From positions 19,804,739-19,868,738 of the forward strand of contig CM055192.1 of the NCBI GenBank assembly GCA_029224185.1: 64,000 nt of DNA. The letters run 5' to 3'. Positions within the stretch are counted from its first letter, which is position 1. Each line of letters begins with the position of its first letter. Below are positions 9,270-20,707 of the stretch, in pieces. The notes beneath the pieces were generated by a model that saw only the letters and a list, made by a program, of their open reading frames with translations, searched no databases and had not been told where the DNA came from. Source of the stretch: Karalla daura. Taxonomy: Eukaryota; Chordata; Actinopteri; Chaetodontiformes; Leiognathidae. Both the position numbers and the translations under genes were made by a program.

Positions 9270-11958
9270 TCAAGCCTGTTCTTTGTCGACTTTCCACAAT
9301 TGTTCCTTGACCTCTGTTGGCAGAGTGTTGAAAAGGTCTTCCTCCACCACGAGACCGGTTCTCTTTAGCTGTCGGCACTCACCCAGCTCCACTGGCAGAC
9401 ACTCCAGACGGTTTCCTCTCAGCTCGAGCTGTGTCAGCCCAGTCAGCTCTCCAAACCGCGATGGCAGAGACTGCAGGCAATTGTTCCCCAAGTTCAAAGT
9501 GCGGAGCTTCTTGCACTGGAACAACTCATTGGGCAGGCTCTCAATCTTTTTTTTTTTTATTAAGGCAGGGGGTTGTGATAGGAGGAAACAAAGAAATAAG
9601 TTGAATAAGTTATCAAAAATGTAAAAAAGACCAATATCAATAATTACAACAATAACGACACCATTACTACTACTACTGTCGTTACTGCTATTAGTATTTG
9701 TCATTATATTATTATTATTATTATTAGCATCATTAGTATTGTTAATGTTGTTATTATCATAAAAAAACCATGTGTTGCAGATACAATATATGGATTTAAC
9801 ACTTTGTCGTGTACAATTAAACAATAAATAATCAAGTGTTACTCACCCGGTTGGCAGTCACTGCCAGGTACTGGAGGTTCTGGAGGAAGCCGATGTCTGT
9901 GGGGATGATGGTTAGGTTGTTATGGCTCAGGTCCAGGAAGCGCAGCTTGCGACAGTAGAACAACTGGCTGGGGATCTTCTCTATCTTGTTCCTGTTCAGG
10001 TACAGTTTCTCCAGGTTGGTGAGCGTGCCAATTTGGATGGGAATGTAGGCAATCTGGTTGTACCAGAGCTTAAGGCAAACAAGCCGATGGAGATGCTGGA
10101 AGCTGATGATCTCCTCGATGGTCTTCAGGTTGTTGTCTTTCAGATCTATCTCCTGCAGGTTGTGCAGGCTGAAGATGGAGTGCGGTATGCGCTCCAGGTC
10201 ACAGCGGATGAGCTCCAGCTCCGTCAGGTTCACCATCTTCTTCAGGCTGTTGAGCACCATCAGCTTAGTGCCTTCGTTGTTGATGGAGAGCTTCTGGAGG
10301 TGCAGGCCCACGTCGGTCACCACCTGAGGTAGCTTGGTGAGATTGCTCTTCAGACGGAGAACTTTGAGCCGCTTCAGCTCCCTCAGCCCGTCAATGACGA
10401 TGTAACGGTTGTTCTCCGAGCTGAGGTTTCCCGTCAGGTGAAGCTCGCTGAGGTTCTTCAAACTGTAGATCCACAACGGAATCTCTTTGATGTCAGTGAA
10501 CTTGATGTGCAGAGACTTCAAGTTCTCGCGCAAAAACGCCAGGGCGGGGGCTTCGATTTTGGCCGGCGTGTGGTAGAGCCACATCTCCCGCAGGTTGACC
10601 AGCTGGGCGATGATGGGAGGGATGGTGACATCGGGGATGAGCTCCAGTTTAAGGACCTCCAGCTCCATCAGGTCAAACACTGTGTCCGGAATGCCGCTCA
10701 GCATGAAAAGGTGCAACTCCAGCTTCTCCTGAGAGTTCTTGGTGATCCTCTGCCTGAGCTTGTCCAGCGTCCACTCGTTGTTGAGGTTGAGCTGCCTCAG
10801 CTTGTTCTCGCTCACCTCGGACAGGAAGACGGCGAAGCGCTTGGAGTACAGCGGGTCGTACTGGTCGATCATGTGCATCATGAAGGCAAAGTCGTTCTTC
10901 ACGTCGGGTATGTCGCTGTAGCTGCTCTCTTCCCGGATCGACTCGAAGGAGTACTTCTTGAGGGAGCGCCGCAGCATCCAGCAGAGCGTGTACATGCAGA
11001 TCAAGCCGTACACCACCACTAAGCTGATGTAGAAACAGGCCAAGATCTTAAAAAGCGTGGCCAGCGGGTGAGCGCAGCGGTACACGCTGTAACCCGTCAG
11101 ACTCTCTATGTTCACCGAACAGTCGACGCTGAACTTAATATCGTGGACATAGTACCCCGTGTAACAGATGATCAGGATAAACTTGATGACTTTGATGATG
11201 GTCTGACGGATGTACAGTCTGTACACGATGTCTCCCTCTTCCACGTGTATGCGGAACTTCTTCACCTTTTCAAACAGGGCTTTCGCCTGTTCGCCCTCCT
11301 TCTTGTCCAAAACCCCTGTTTCTGTCCTATCCACAATGCCCTGTTCGAAGCGTGTCTTTGTCCTTTGGAGCATAGGAACGCTTGCCTCCACATCCTCGCT
11401 GATAACAGACTCCTTGTGGTCCATCGAGCCGTTCATTTTCATCGGCTTCGGATCGCTCTCTTCCACCACGGTCTCCGACAGCGCCCTCGTCGTCCATGGG
11501 GAGTCGAAGCACTTCAGCAGGATGGAGACAAAGTGTTCCAGTTTGGAACTAGTCCGTGGGAACTTAAACCAGAAGTTGCTGCAAGCTAGGAAAATAAGAG
11601 TGTGAAGCAATACTAAGTAGGGGAAATACTTGGCAAACCAGTGCAATCTATTCTCGTAGCACACAGCATCTACATAGTTGTACTGGTGGCGGTCCAGATC
11701 ATACTGGATCCCTTTTGGCTCCAAGAATAAGGACGAGGAGAGGGTGGCGTTGAAGTTCTTTTTGCAGGTCTGGTTGACCACCCATTTGCAGGGCAGACAG
11801 ATCATCTTGTCCTGAGTGACCTGCAGTGTCCCCCCAAACACAGATATCATGAGCATAACAATGGAGATGTAGTCGGTGAACACGTCCCACCATGGTTTCA
11901 GGATGCGGTACGCAGGCTGTGTGTCCACAAAGTACCGCAGTTCAGTGATGGGGATCAT
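9270..11958 (-). CDS. lrrc8a: volume-regulated anion channel subunit LRRC8A (SWELL1)
   Basis: Obligate pore subunit of the plasma-membrane volume-regulated anion channel, which releases chloride and organic osmolytes from swollen cells. Coding exons are 9847-11958 and 9270-9545, joined after the codon for Arg in TANR; the total is 795 residues. The N-terminal pannexin-like part has four membrane segments (about residues 23-46, 111-132, 252-271 and 300-328). T44, Arg90 (human R103) and cysteines of the outer loops are present, with sequons N62QT and N70AT. A cytosolic leucine-rich repeat domain fills about 400-795 and ends with the family's DKEQA. The first extracellular loop is shorter than in human LRRC8A, and the KYD motif is QYD (Q85). 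A leader exon joins 7 nt before the ATG (AG at 11966-11967). The last 3' splice site follows a run of 12 A. The fish aa/ab paralogue was not resolved. Confidence 0.98.
9640..9762. repeat. trinucleotide-rich tract in the lrrc8a last intron
   Basis: Imperfect ACT, ATT and GTT triplet runs, including an ATTATT array near 9707-9726. They lie inside the 301-bp intron between the two lrrc8a coding exons and create spurious Asn-rich minus-strand ORFs. Confidence 0.8.
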
Positions 11959-11965
11959 GGTTTAT

Positions 11966-14027
11966 CTGAGGAGGGGGGAGAACAAAAAAAGAGTTGAGGA
12001 CACGGTAATAAAAGAGAGCAGTGGAAAAGCTTTATGCTTTATACTTCAATCATGTTATCCGGGTACACTTGAAAATGTGGTTTTCGTCACTATCCAAAGC
12101 AAAACGCTGCATCTGCATTATGCACAAGCAGTCTATAAGTGAATCACAACACAAGATGATAAATCAATACTTGAGCGCTAACTAACAAGGTCATACATCA
12201 GAATTTTGCAGACGGTTAATTTGATGTCTGGTAGGAGTGATGAGATAAAGATTCAAGCTCGTCGTGACACAGGTTTGCCTGAGTGACTTCACTGAGTGGG
12301 CTCCACTGCTAATCATTTATTGATTTAACTATTGTAAAACAGGCACGATTCATCCCACTCTCAAATTGGGCGTCGCACTTGACATTATACTTGAAACGTT
12401 TTGGCTAAATGGCAAATAAAGCATCACTGAAACTATGTTAAATTGTCTGCGTTATAATTCCCTATGTGACTCAGGCAGGCCACGTGGTGGATTGGTGAAT
12501 AGCACTGTCAAGAGTGTAGGATAATGGATGGATATAAGTTGGTTTAATAAATATATGAAAGCCCTTGTGCCTGATGTTCACTGGTAGAGCACTATATTTT
12601 ACAGACATGCTCTGTCTTGTATTTTCTGGTGATGATTATCACACAAATTAGTGTTTAAAACTGTTTGAAGTGTCTTGAAACTTCCAAATTTATGCATGGA
12701 ATTCTAAAAATCTTAATTAAGTCTAATTCATATTTAATCTCTCCACACAATATACACTGGAAATTATACTACAGTGAGTCACATAAAACCAGTCATTACG
12801 GGCTAACACCTCATATCTCAGTAATGGTGCTGATAGCGATCCAGAGTACGGATGCATCATTAATGACCAAGGTTAGGGTTACGGACACGTCGGTGAGTCA
12901 CTGTACCCTTGCCTACAATGAGAGATTTTATAATACTGTTTACACCACATCCTATTAATACTGCTGGGCGCGCTGGTGCTGCAGCCGCCCAATGAGCGGA
13001 GCTGCGTCATGGCCAAATGAGACAATTACACCCTTTATTATACATCACTGTAATGAAAAACCTTGCATGGTGTTCAATTGTGCTTTATTATCTCGCATCA
13101 CACAATTCTGTTTGATATGATCCATTTACAATCCTGAATTAAAGTCCCATATACTCTCCTAGCTCGCCGTGTTGTGCAACAAAAGTCACACGGGTCATGA
13201 CAGAGGTTAAGCAGAATTGTTGTCCTTTGGCAAAGCCTCATATCTCCATGTTGCATGCATTGCTCCAAACTATTGGTAGAAATTATAACTCTGAGCATAG
13301 GTGGCGACACAACTTGAGAGATAACGGATAAGAAGGGTTCCTCGGCACTGAAAAATTGCTCTACTTACAAATTTGAACAGTGGAGAGCGTTATATCCATA
13401 CATGAATAGCAAGAAGGATCCACGATGACTGCTCTGCCGCTGGCGTTCATCGGAGCCAGATAAAACCATCCTAATCAACCTCTAGCCCTGTGCGAGTGCG
13501 ACACGCCCAGCATGTAAGCTGGAGAAGTCACTCTTCTAAAGATGATGTTCCGTTTTGGCTTGTTTAACCCAAACAACAGGACCGCCAGAGGAGCCACCTT
13601 GCTTCTCTGCTCTCTATTCTTAGCTGTTTCCGTTAATAATACCCAGAGTATTGTCTGTGGGGGCCTTGAGAAGCACCTCCCTTGACCTTCAGGAGGAGAT
13701 CCTGTTTACCTTGTGGAAGCTGCTGTCTCCAACCAGTGTCTCTCTGGAATACTCTACCGTCACCTTTTGCAACCCCACCGCCCCCTAAAAACACACACCT
13801 ACACACACACACACACGCACGACAGGCGGGAGGTGCCGTTCATCAGGACTTGCACTTTGTTAGGAAATTGTAAAGGCGACGAGTCAAGACGCCAGGTCTG
13901 ATCCCTGGCCAAACAAGCATATTTAGACTGGCTCCAGTTCAGAGGAACTTCCAAGGTATTCCAGCACAGCCTCACATTAGACTGAGAGGCAGCAACAAAT
14001 CCCACTGTGCATGACTACAATACTCAC
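11966..14027 (-). other. lrrc8a intron before the main coding exon
   Basis: Spliced leader intron between the noncoding exon at 14028-14166 and the coding exon. It holds a short fragment of the teleost repeat near 12478-12540 and a (CA)n run at about 13792-13816. No exon was recognised. The piece near 12960-13020 is locally GC-rich. Confidence 0.6.
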
Positions 14028-14166
14028 CAATTTGGAGGTGTTATCTGTGCTCCAGTGTCTGGTGATGTCCCTGGTGGACAAGCCACTCTCTTTGTATCCA
14101 AAACTCTTCATGGACAATAGACTCCCTCATTGCTATGGGGGCTGAAGTGAAATCCTGATGAAGGTC
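14028..14166 (-). other. lrrc8a 5' noncoding exon with an upstream ORF
   Basis: On the minus strand this block is bounded by a textbook acceptor (TTTCTTCTTCAG before 14166) and donor (GTGAGTA after 14028). It cannot encode the LRRC8A N-terminus, which is complete in the next exon, so it fits a 5' UTR exon. It contains a whole small ORF, 14041-14130 (29 codons plus TAA), starting MRESIVHEEFW, which could reduce initiation at the main ATG. Confidence 0.6.
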
Positions 14167-14725
14167 CTGAAGAAGAAATGTAGAAAGAGGGGTTCAAAAT
14201 GTGGTTAAATCACTGTTTTCTGACATGACCAGGAGTGACACAACTCTATCAAAAGTTACCTGCTTGCACGTTGATGACCTGAATACGCGATGCTTAACAG
14301 GTAGTCTATAATAAACCATGACAGTTATAGTGCAGGTGTTACCTAACAGGTACATGCCTTCAGTGTAGAACTGGGATGTCTTTGTCGAAGAGCTAGTGGA
14401 TGAGCAAGTGCTTGTCAACACAAAGTTGACAAGCACTGGGTGTATTCCTTTTCAAACATACTGCAATATAAGTCAACCTGGTTGATTTGCTGACACAGGG
14501 TGATATCTGACAGTAAGGTAACCCTCCTGACCAAACCGCACTCATGATTAGAAAGATTTGAACACCTTGCACAAGCTAGGGCAGCAGTTAGCTGGCCGGC
14601 TAACCTGGCTAACACACCGGCTTTCTTTGTGATCGCAAGTTTACATCCTTTCAAAAACCCTGATATTGACGTGACAGTGAGACAAGTGCAGGCACGGGTG
14701 AAGATCGCTGTTGTGTTTGACTTAC

Positions 14726-14850
14726 TGAGTTTGGAGTGCTGCGGTTAAAATCCGAAATATACTTCTAATTATTAATAGTTGGTAACAAAAAACACGAAGC
14801 GAACAGCGTCGCTAGCAGCTCAACTGGCTCCGCTGTTGTTTGTTCAGCAC
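14726..14850 (-). other. probable first noncoding exon of lrrc8a
   Basis: A good donor on the minus strand (CTCA followed by GTAAGTC, junction at 14726/14725) lies just left of the hscb promoter area. The left border is seen. The right border, the transcription start, is only estimated from closeness to hscb. Confidence 0.45.
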
Positions 14851-15028
14851 CTCCGGGACTCTGCAGTACCTCAGTCAGCCACTGGGGCTGGCGGTGGCAG
14901 CAGCGCGGCGCGCTACACACACCGTAGAAGAAGAGCGCTTCCTTCTTTCTGAAACAGGGATGTTTTGGTACGCAATGTGTCTAAATTGACCCCCCAAAGA
15001 GACTCTAACTCCGTATTTACGCCTGAGG
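14851..15028. promoter_or_regulatory. putative divergent promoter of lrrc8a and hscb
   Basis: Less than about 300 bp separate the inferred lrrc8a first-exon donor from the hscb start codon, and the genes point apart. The stretch is CpG-richer than its surroundings (GCGGCGCGC near 14905) and has no TATA box, but has an ETS-like CTTCCTTC. This is typical of bidirectional housekeeping promoters. Confidence 0.5.
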
Positions 15029-16314
15029 ATGCTGTCGTCTAGTTCTTGGTGGATTGTGTCCTCGTCCCGGGCTCTGCTACAGCCGAGCTGTCTGCTGACG
15101 AGCCGGCAGAGTGTGTGTAAAGCTGTTACATGTTCAGCACAGTGTGTGTCCACCAGCCTGAGCAAGAAGGACACACTGGAGAGCAAGTTGACAGTCCCTG
15201 GGATGAAGGGCAGAAAGGTGGTTTGCTACTCCAATCGTGCCAGTATACCCAGGAGTTACTGCACAGCTCAAATCAAAGGGAGCTGCTGGAACTGCAAGCA
15301 GCTTTTGGATGAAAAACCTGCATTTTTCTGTATGTCATGCAAAGTAGTGCAGCCCCCAGATGAGGGGGTATCTTACTTTAAACTTATGGACTGGTAAGTA
15401 ACGTGTCTCATTAATCACTGCTTTCTATTACTGAACACTTCTTTCTGAATCAGTCAATTCAACGTATTGGGTTAGACAATACATTGAACTGTTTTCATAA
15501 AGCTAAGTCCATATACAATTATATATATTTCTAGACACATTTCCTCTGCTACAGATGCCAGGCTGCATGCTGTGCAAGTCTGTTGTGTTAAATCCTTTTT
15601 TATCTGGAGATGCAAGAGACTTTGTTGAAATTTACAATAGCCTTAAAGTAATATATTGCTTTGTTTGTCAAATCATTTTCATATACTTCACTTTGTGTTT
15701 TGCCTTATTTCAGTGACTGCACATTCACACTGGACACACACAGGCTGCAGAAAAGATACCTGCAGCTCCAGCGGTCTCTACATCCAGACAACTTCAGCCA
15801 GAAATCTATGGTAGGGAGGGGGGGATTGTGAGGGGGATATCATTGCAGATTAGTTAGGTAACATGGTTCGTGAGTCAACTGAGGCTGTCCAATCCATTAG
15901 TACAAGTGTGACACAGGAAATTATTGGGTTTGACCTTGTGGCTTTGTTATGCCGCATGACTGTGCATTTTTGTTTTGTGGGTGTGATTCAGGGTTATTTG
16001 GCCAAGGGAATAATTCTGAGCAATGTTGAAAGACAGACTTGTAAAATGATGTGGACAAACTTACATCCTGGTGGGCAGTTTTCCATATATTAAGCCACAA
16101 GTAAAATAAGGTCAAAACAAGCAACGAACCAAAGCTAAATCACTGTAGAGATGATAGAGTATGGCAAAAAAATAGCAGAAATTTGGGAATAGGGAACTAT
16201 TAGATTAGATTAATGATTAGATTGGAACAAGGTTAGTACACAAAGCATTGTAGTTGCATGTTTAGGTTGACTGGAGACTCAAAATTGCCTCTAGGTTTGA
16301 CTGTGAGACTGAGT

Positions 16315-16350
<36 letters not shown>

Positions 16351-19300
16351 CGTGCGTGTGTGTGTGCGGGAGTGTGTGCTGTAATGGACTGGCGACCTGG
16401 CCGGTGTTAATTTCCAGCCTTTTCCATATGTGTGCTGGAGATTGGCACTAGTTGAGGCTTCCAATAGAGATAGAGTATAAAGAGGGTATGATGATGATGT
16501 ATGAATGTAATGTTATCAACATTTGTTTGACTCGCACCAGGAAAAGCATAGAGGTACCAAATGACATTCTTGATATTTCCATGTCCGCATAACATAAATC
16601 CCATTGCAGGCAGTTGCAAAACCCTGACATTCTACATTTTAGTCCTTAAGACCATATTTCTCTGCCTCTCCTGCCTACTTACAACCGGCTGATGGAAAAA
16701 AAAAGATATGAATAAACTAATGGTTACATTAGAAGTGACATCATGCATCAACAAATGTGTTGATGATGATCTCAAAGACGACAGCCCAGTCCCCAACCAG
16801 AGAGCCTGGAAGTAAGGAGCGGTGGGGGGAAAAGAAAAGCTGCCTTTCGTTCAGATGATAAGGAGGCAGACAGCACTGCCAGAGCAAGATTGAAAGCTGC
16901 CATCAAGGAGGCAAAGCAGAGACAGCCGCAGAGACTCGCAGGAGAATATTAGCAGCTGCTTCAAGGCAGTTGTCATTGTCTGTGCATCTAAAAAAGCCTG
17001 CAGTGTCTGGCCCCAGTCCTGCCTAACAAATTGATTATGTTGTTAACTTTATTTGGTTAAAGTGAAGAATCTGAGTGGCTCAACTCGACAGTAGTATTAA
17101 AAGCTGAAGACAGAATGTCCTTAACGTCTCAAACCAGCTTTCTGCCTCACTGAAATCCAGATTCTGGCATAAAAGCCAGAGGAGAAATAGCAAATGGTGG
17201 AAAGTCCTCCTTAAAATAAATCAAATGTTTAATGTATCACAGAGGTAATGACTGTTTTCTGTACCGAAAAGTCAACCCATTATTTGACTGTTGACTGAAT
17301 TATCCTCGTTTTAAAGTTCATTTTTGAGTTTATAACTTTTTATTACAAGTTGGAGAACATAACACTTATGACAAAATGATGTTGTCAAGGGTAATTAAGT
17401 TGAAGCTGTGAGTCTACAAATGTGAAGTCTGCATACCAAGGCAGATAAATTATGGGGAGTGCACGGTGTAGCTGCCGGCATGTTGTTGAATGTTAAGGAT
17501 GTGCACTCGGCAAAGTCTTGGTGATGGTTTGTAATGAAAGACACTGAATGAAGTAGACAAGGGAGGGATCTCATTTTGGGTTGTGGACTTGGCTTTGGAT
17601 GGAATACTTTACGAACAAAATTTGGTCTTCACCCTCTCTTCTCTTTTGATTTGCCTCTTCTTAAAGGCAGGCCTGTAGACTTTTCCACCACCAGAATCGT
17701 GTGTGGAAAAAATAGCTTTGATGCACTCGGTAAATCACATTCAGCCCAAAGCACTGTTAGGCTGATGACACTGGTAGACTGATATTTTACATAAAAGCTC
17801 GACGAGCGCAGCTTTAAAAACGTCACAGGAAGAAATAAGACTCGCCCCAGTGCATCTGTGTAGTTGAAAGCGGAATGTGTTTATAGGTTATTCCGCAAAA
17901 CGATGAGCAGTTGACAAAATTTTCACATTATTCAGTTCCCCCCATGTGGATCATTAAAAAGGAATTGCGTGGCAGTTTAGAAAAATAAGCATTACGAGTA
18001 CAAGGAGGCGCTGAGGTGTGTCGCTCCGCACGTAATTTATTCTGTACACTCAGGTGGAAAAGCACAAAGCGGGATGTTGTCATGATATGATGTGAAAGCT
18101 AAATTCATATTCAGTGGGCTGAGAAGGAGAGAGCGGGAGCTAAATGGTTTCTTCACACACAACCTGTCCAATATTGTACGGACTGTGTTTTATTTATCAG
18201 CACCTCTGGCCATTTTTTTCTTAATTAGACATCTCGCAGCCTCAGGGTCTTATCATATATAGAAAACTCATTACTTATACAAGGCTACAAGGCAGCCACC
18301 TACTGCACCGGTTGTTATTACAGAGACAGCTCCACATGATGGGCCCACGGGTCAGAGCTTGAGACTATTGATTTTCACGAGAGCTGACAGACCTGATAGC
18401 TGCAAAATGTACTCGGATCTGCCAACCGATTCCAAGATATTTTCCTCCCCGGCTTGTTTCCACACATCTGTCGTGTCAAACTCACACCTGCATCCCTTGA
18501 AGGGTCCCAAACTGTTCGACAACAAAAGAGTAGCGCTATGTCATATACCTAATTGTCAGCAACACTGAGGATGTGGAGTTTTGTTTTTTTTCAGCACCCG
18601 TATAGAAAATATTTCTTGTGTTATTTCCTTCATGTCTCACTTTAAATAATGTTAATATTTGTGGTTGCAAATGCAGAGAACCCTAGCAGTAATGCAGATT
18701 TTCTTTCTCTCGTCTAATGAATGCATATGGACTGAGTAATGGAGTCCTCTTTTGCAGAAAGAACAGGAGTACTCAGAAGTCCAGTCTGCACTTGTGAACA
18801 AAGCGTATAGGACTCTGCTGAAGCCTCTCAGTCGCGGTCTTTATATGGTGAGTCTGAGATCCCCGACTTACCTTCTAATGAATAGTTTATTCTCATAACT
18901 CTGCCCGCTGTCTGTCTCATCACCTTCTCAAGACAAACATCTTCAGCAGCTGACAGTCAAACGCAGTGACACGCATTTAAAGGAGCAGCTCGGTTTTAAT
19001 GATCTGCCGTCCTATGCTGCAGCTCGAGCTGGAGGGGATGTGCATAGAGGAAGGCACAGACTCCGGGGCCGATTCTGAGTTTTTAATGGAGCTGATGGAG
19101 ATCAATGAAGCCCTGGACGGAGCGCAGACTCCAGAAGAAGCCAATAAGATCGGGCAAGACACAAAAGGTAAATGAGTATGTCTGTTCAGTGTATTGAGTG
19201 AAAGTCTGAATAAGTGATTAAAGCTGATTGTTCATCATAAATTAGTGCAGACGAAAGAGTGCTTGTACCTGTGTGAATGGTGTCCAATAGACACGTCAGA

Positions 19301-19650
19301 TGTGTTTTTTTTATTCTTTCTATCTCTCCAGGCCTCAAAAGAAATATTAGATAGAATATATAAGAACTTGAGTGCCCTCCAGCCGAGCTATGTTTTTCTT
19401 GGGTTTTAATTTCAATCCCCTGCAGTTCACCTACGGCTGATTTGATGGCACCAGTGGTTACCATTTGGTTTCATATTCCAGTGAAGCCTCTCTGAGCTGC
19501 ACTTTTGTTGGAAATGCAACAGAGGAACAACTGGCGTTTAGTGCTTGATTCCACCAGGCACGGCTGTATCATGTTCTGGCAGCAATCCGGTTTTGTTTTG
19601 TCCTGTTTGCGCACCTCTGGGGGTATTTAAGCGGCATTTTTCCAACCCTG

Positions 19651-19735
<85 letters not shown>

Positions 19736-20569
19736 AGATTTTCGTTTTGTCATCTATCCTTGATGTTTCTGTTTCCACTATGGGTAAATAAGCTACGTGA
19801 TCAATGGTTTACATTTCTGTCTTGATTCGTGATTTCTCCGGACAGGGCTTTATTTTTGAAAACGGCCTGGATTTTCAATGCCAATCAGGTTTCTGACTTC
19901 TTGCCCAGCTCGGTCTGCTCAGTGCAGCTCGATGGCTGCAAAATGGACTATGCACATTTTATCAGCAGAGCAATGTAGAGAGTCGCACAAGGGATGCTTC
20001 TCACATGCGTTGTAGAGCTTCAGAAATGAGATAAGATGTCATTCATTTTTTTATGGATTGGAACTACTGACTTGTGGGATAAGCATTATTAGCAGGAGGA
20101 AGAATAAGAAAGGCTGAAAACTTCAGGTCTGAGAACGATACAGACGCAACGGATTTATCTGTGTGGTCAGTTCAGACTGTGTTCAATATGTTTCATTGGG
20201 CCTGAGCTCAGGGACTTGTGTGTTGTGATCAAACTGTGTTAACACAATATGTCTGACTTATTCTAACTCAAAGTTGTCTCCTGTTCACTCGCAGTGAAAC
20301 TGGCAGACTTGACAAAGGCAATAGACGCAGCGCTGCTAAAAGGTATTAAACTCTCAGACATCAGCATTGAAGTTTTTTCCAGTCCTCCTACTCATGTCTT
20401 TGTCTGTCTCCTTTAAGTGGCTGAGTGAATCATTAACCGAACATGTTTTTTGCACCTTCTTTTTTTTTCATCAGGAGAGCTTCAAGCTGCCAAAGCACTG
20501 CTTTCCCAAATGAAATACTATGCAAACATTGAGGAGAAAGTGAAGGAAAAACTTGGTGGATTCATGTGA
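15029..20569 (+). CDS. hscb: iron-sulfur cluster co-chaperone HscB, mitochondrial
   Basis: J-domain protein that brings the ISCU scaffold to the mitochondrial HSP70 (HSPA9) so that new Fe-S clusters can be passed on. Exons: 15029-15393, 15714-15810, 18758-18847, 19023-19167, 20295-20342 and 20475-20569. All splice sites are GT-AG and the phases close to 279 residues (human HSCB has 235). The N-terminal about 70 residues are Ser/Arg-rich and fit a mitochondrial targeting peptide. A tetracysteine zinc motif follows, CWNC (86-89) and CMSC (101-104). The J domain carries HPD at 145-147, followed by KAYRTLLKPLSRGLYM. The C-terminal helical ISCU-binding part (about 185-279) includes FLMELMEINEAL and ends KLGGFM. 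The first ATG of the long exon-1 frame was taken as start. The gene looks intact. Confidence 0.97.
16255..16515 (-). repeat. teleost interspersed repeat, copy B, with (GT)n
   Basis: Reverse-oriented copy in hscb intron 2. It has GCATGTTTAGGTTGACTGGA, AAATTGCCTC, a long GT run at 16316-16380 (with GC interruptions), GTAATGGACTGGCGACCTGG and a degenerate end. The GT run sits where other copies have a CA/GT-rich spacer. Confidence 0.7.
16839..16953 (+). mobile_element. non-LTR retrotransposon (LINE) ORF2 fragment
   Basis: The plus frame reads AAFRSDDKEADSTARARLKA followed by AIKEAKQRQPQRLAGEY and a stop. This matches the pattern of the linker between endonuclease and reverse transcriptase in fish LINEs (ARxxLxxAIxEAKRxY). 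Only about 37 codons remain and the frame then breaks, so the copy is dead. It lies in hscb intron 2. The exact LINE clade was not determined. Confidence 0.65.
19652..19734. repeat. (GT)n microsatellite
   Basis: About 41 GT units with a single TA interruption, in hscb intron 4. It produces artificial Thr-His and Cys-Val ORFs on the two strands. Confidence 0.95.
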
Positions 20570-20701
20570 TCGTCTCCTTTTTTCTTTCCATTCAGTGTCA
20601 CTTTATTTAAGGTTTTTATCTACTTTGAAAAAGTTTTGTGCACTGGCACAGATTGTTGTACATTTGTTTTCAGATTATGTAAATGTATTATTCAAGTTAA
20701 T

Positions 20702-20707
20702 AATAAA
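20702..20707 (+). terminator. hscb polyadenylation signal
   Basis: AATAAA 133 nt after the hscb stop codon, in an AT-rich context. This is the first canonical signal downstream. Confidence 0.85.

Noticed and set aside
9007..9624. 205-codon plus ORF
   Set aside because: It overlaps the antisense of the lrrc8a last exon and its flank; the minus-strand LRR frame is unmistakably the real one.
9922..11605. Several 130-194-codon plus ORFs
   Set aside because: Antisense shadows of the lrrc8a main coding exon, with Val/Gln/Leu-rich composition from reversed LRR codons.
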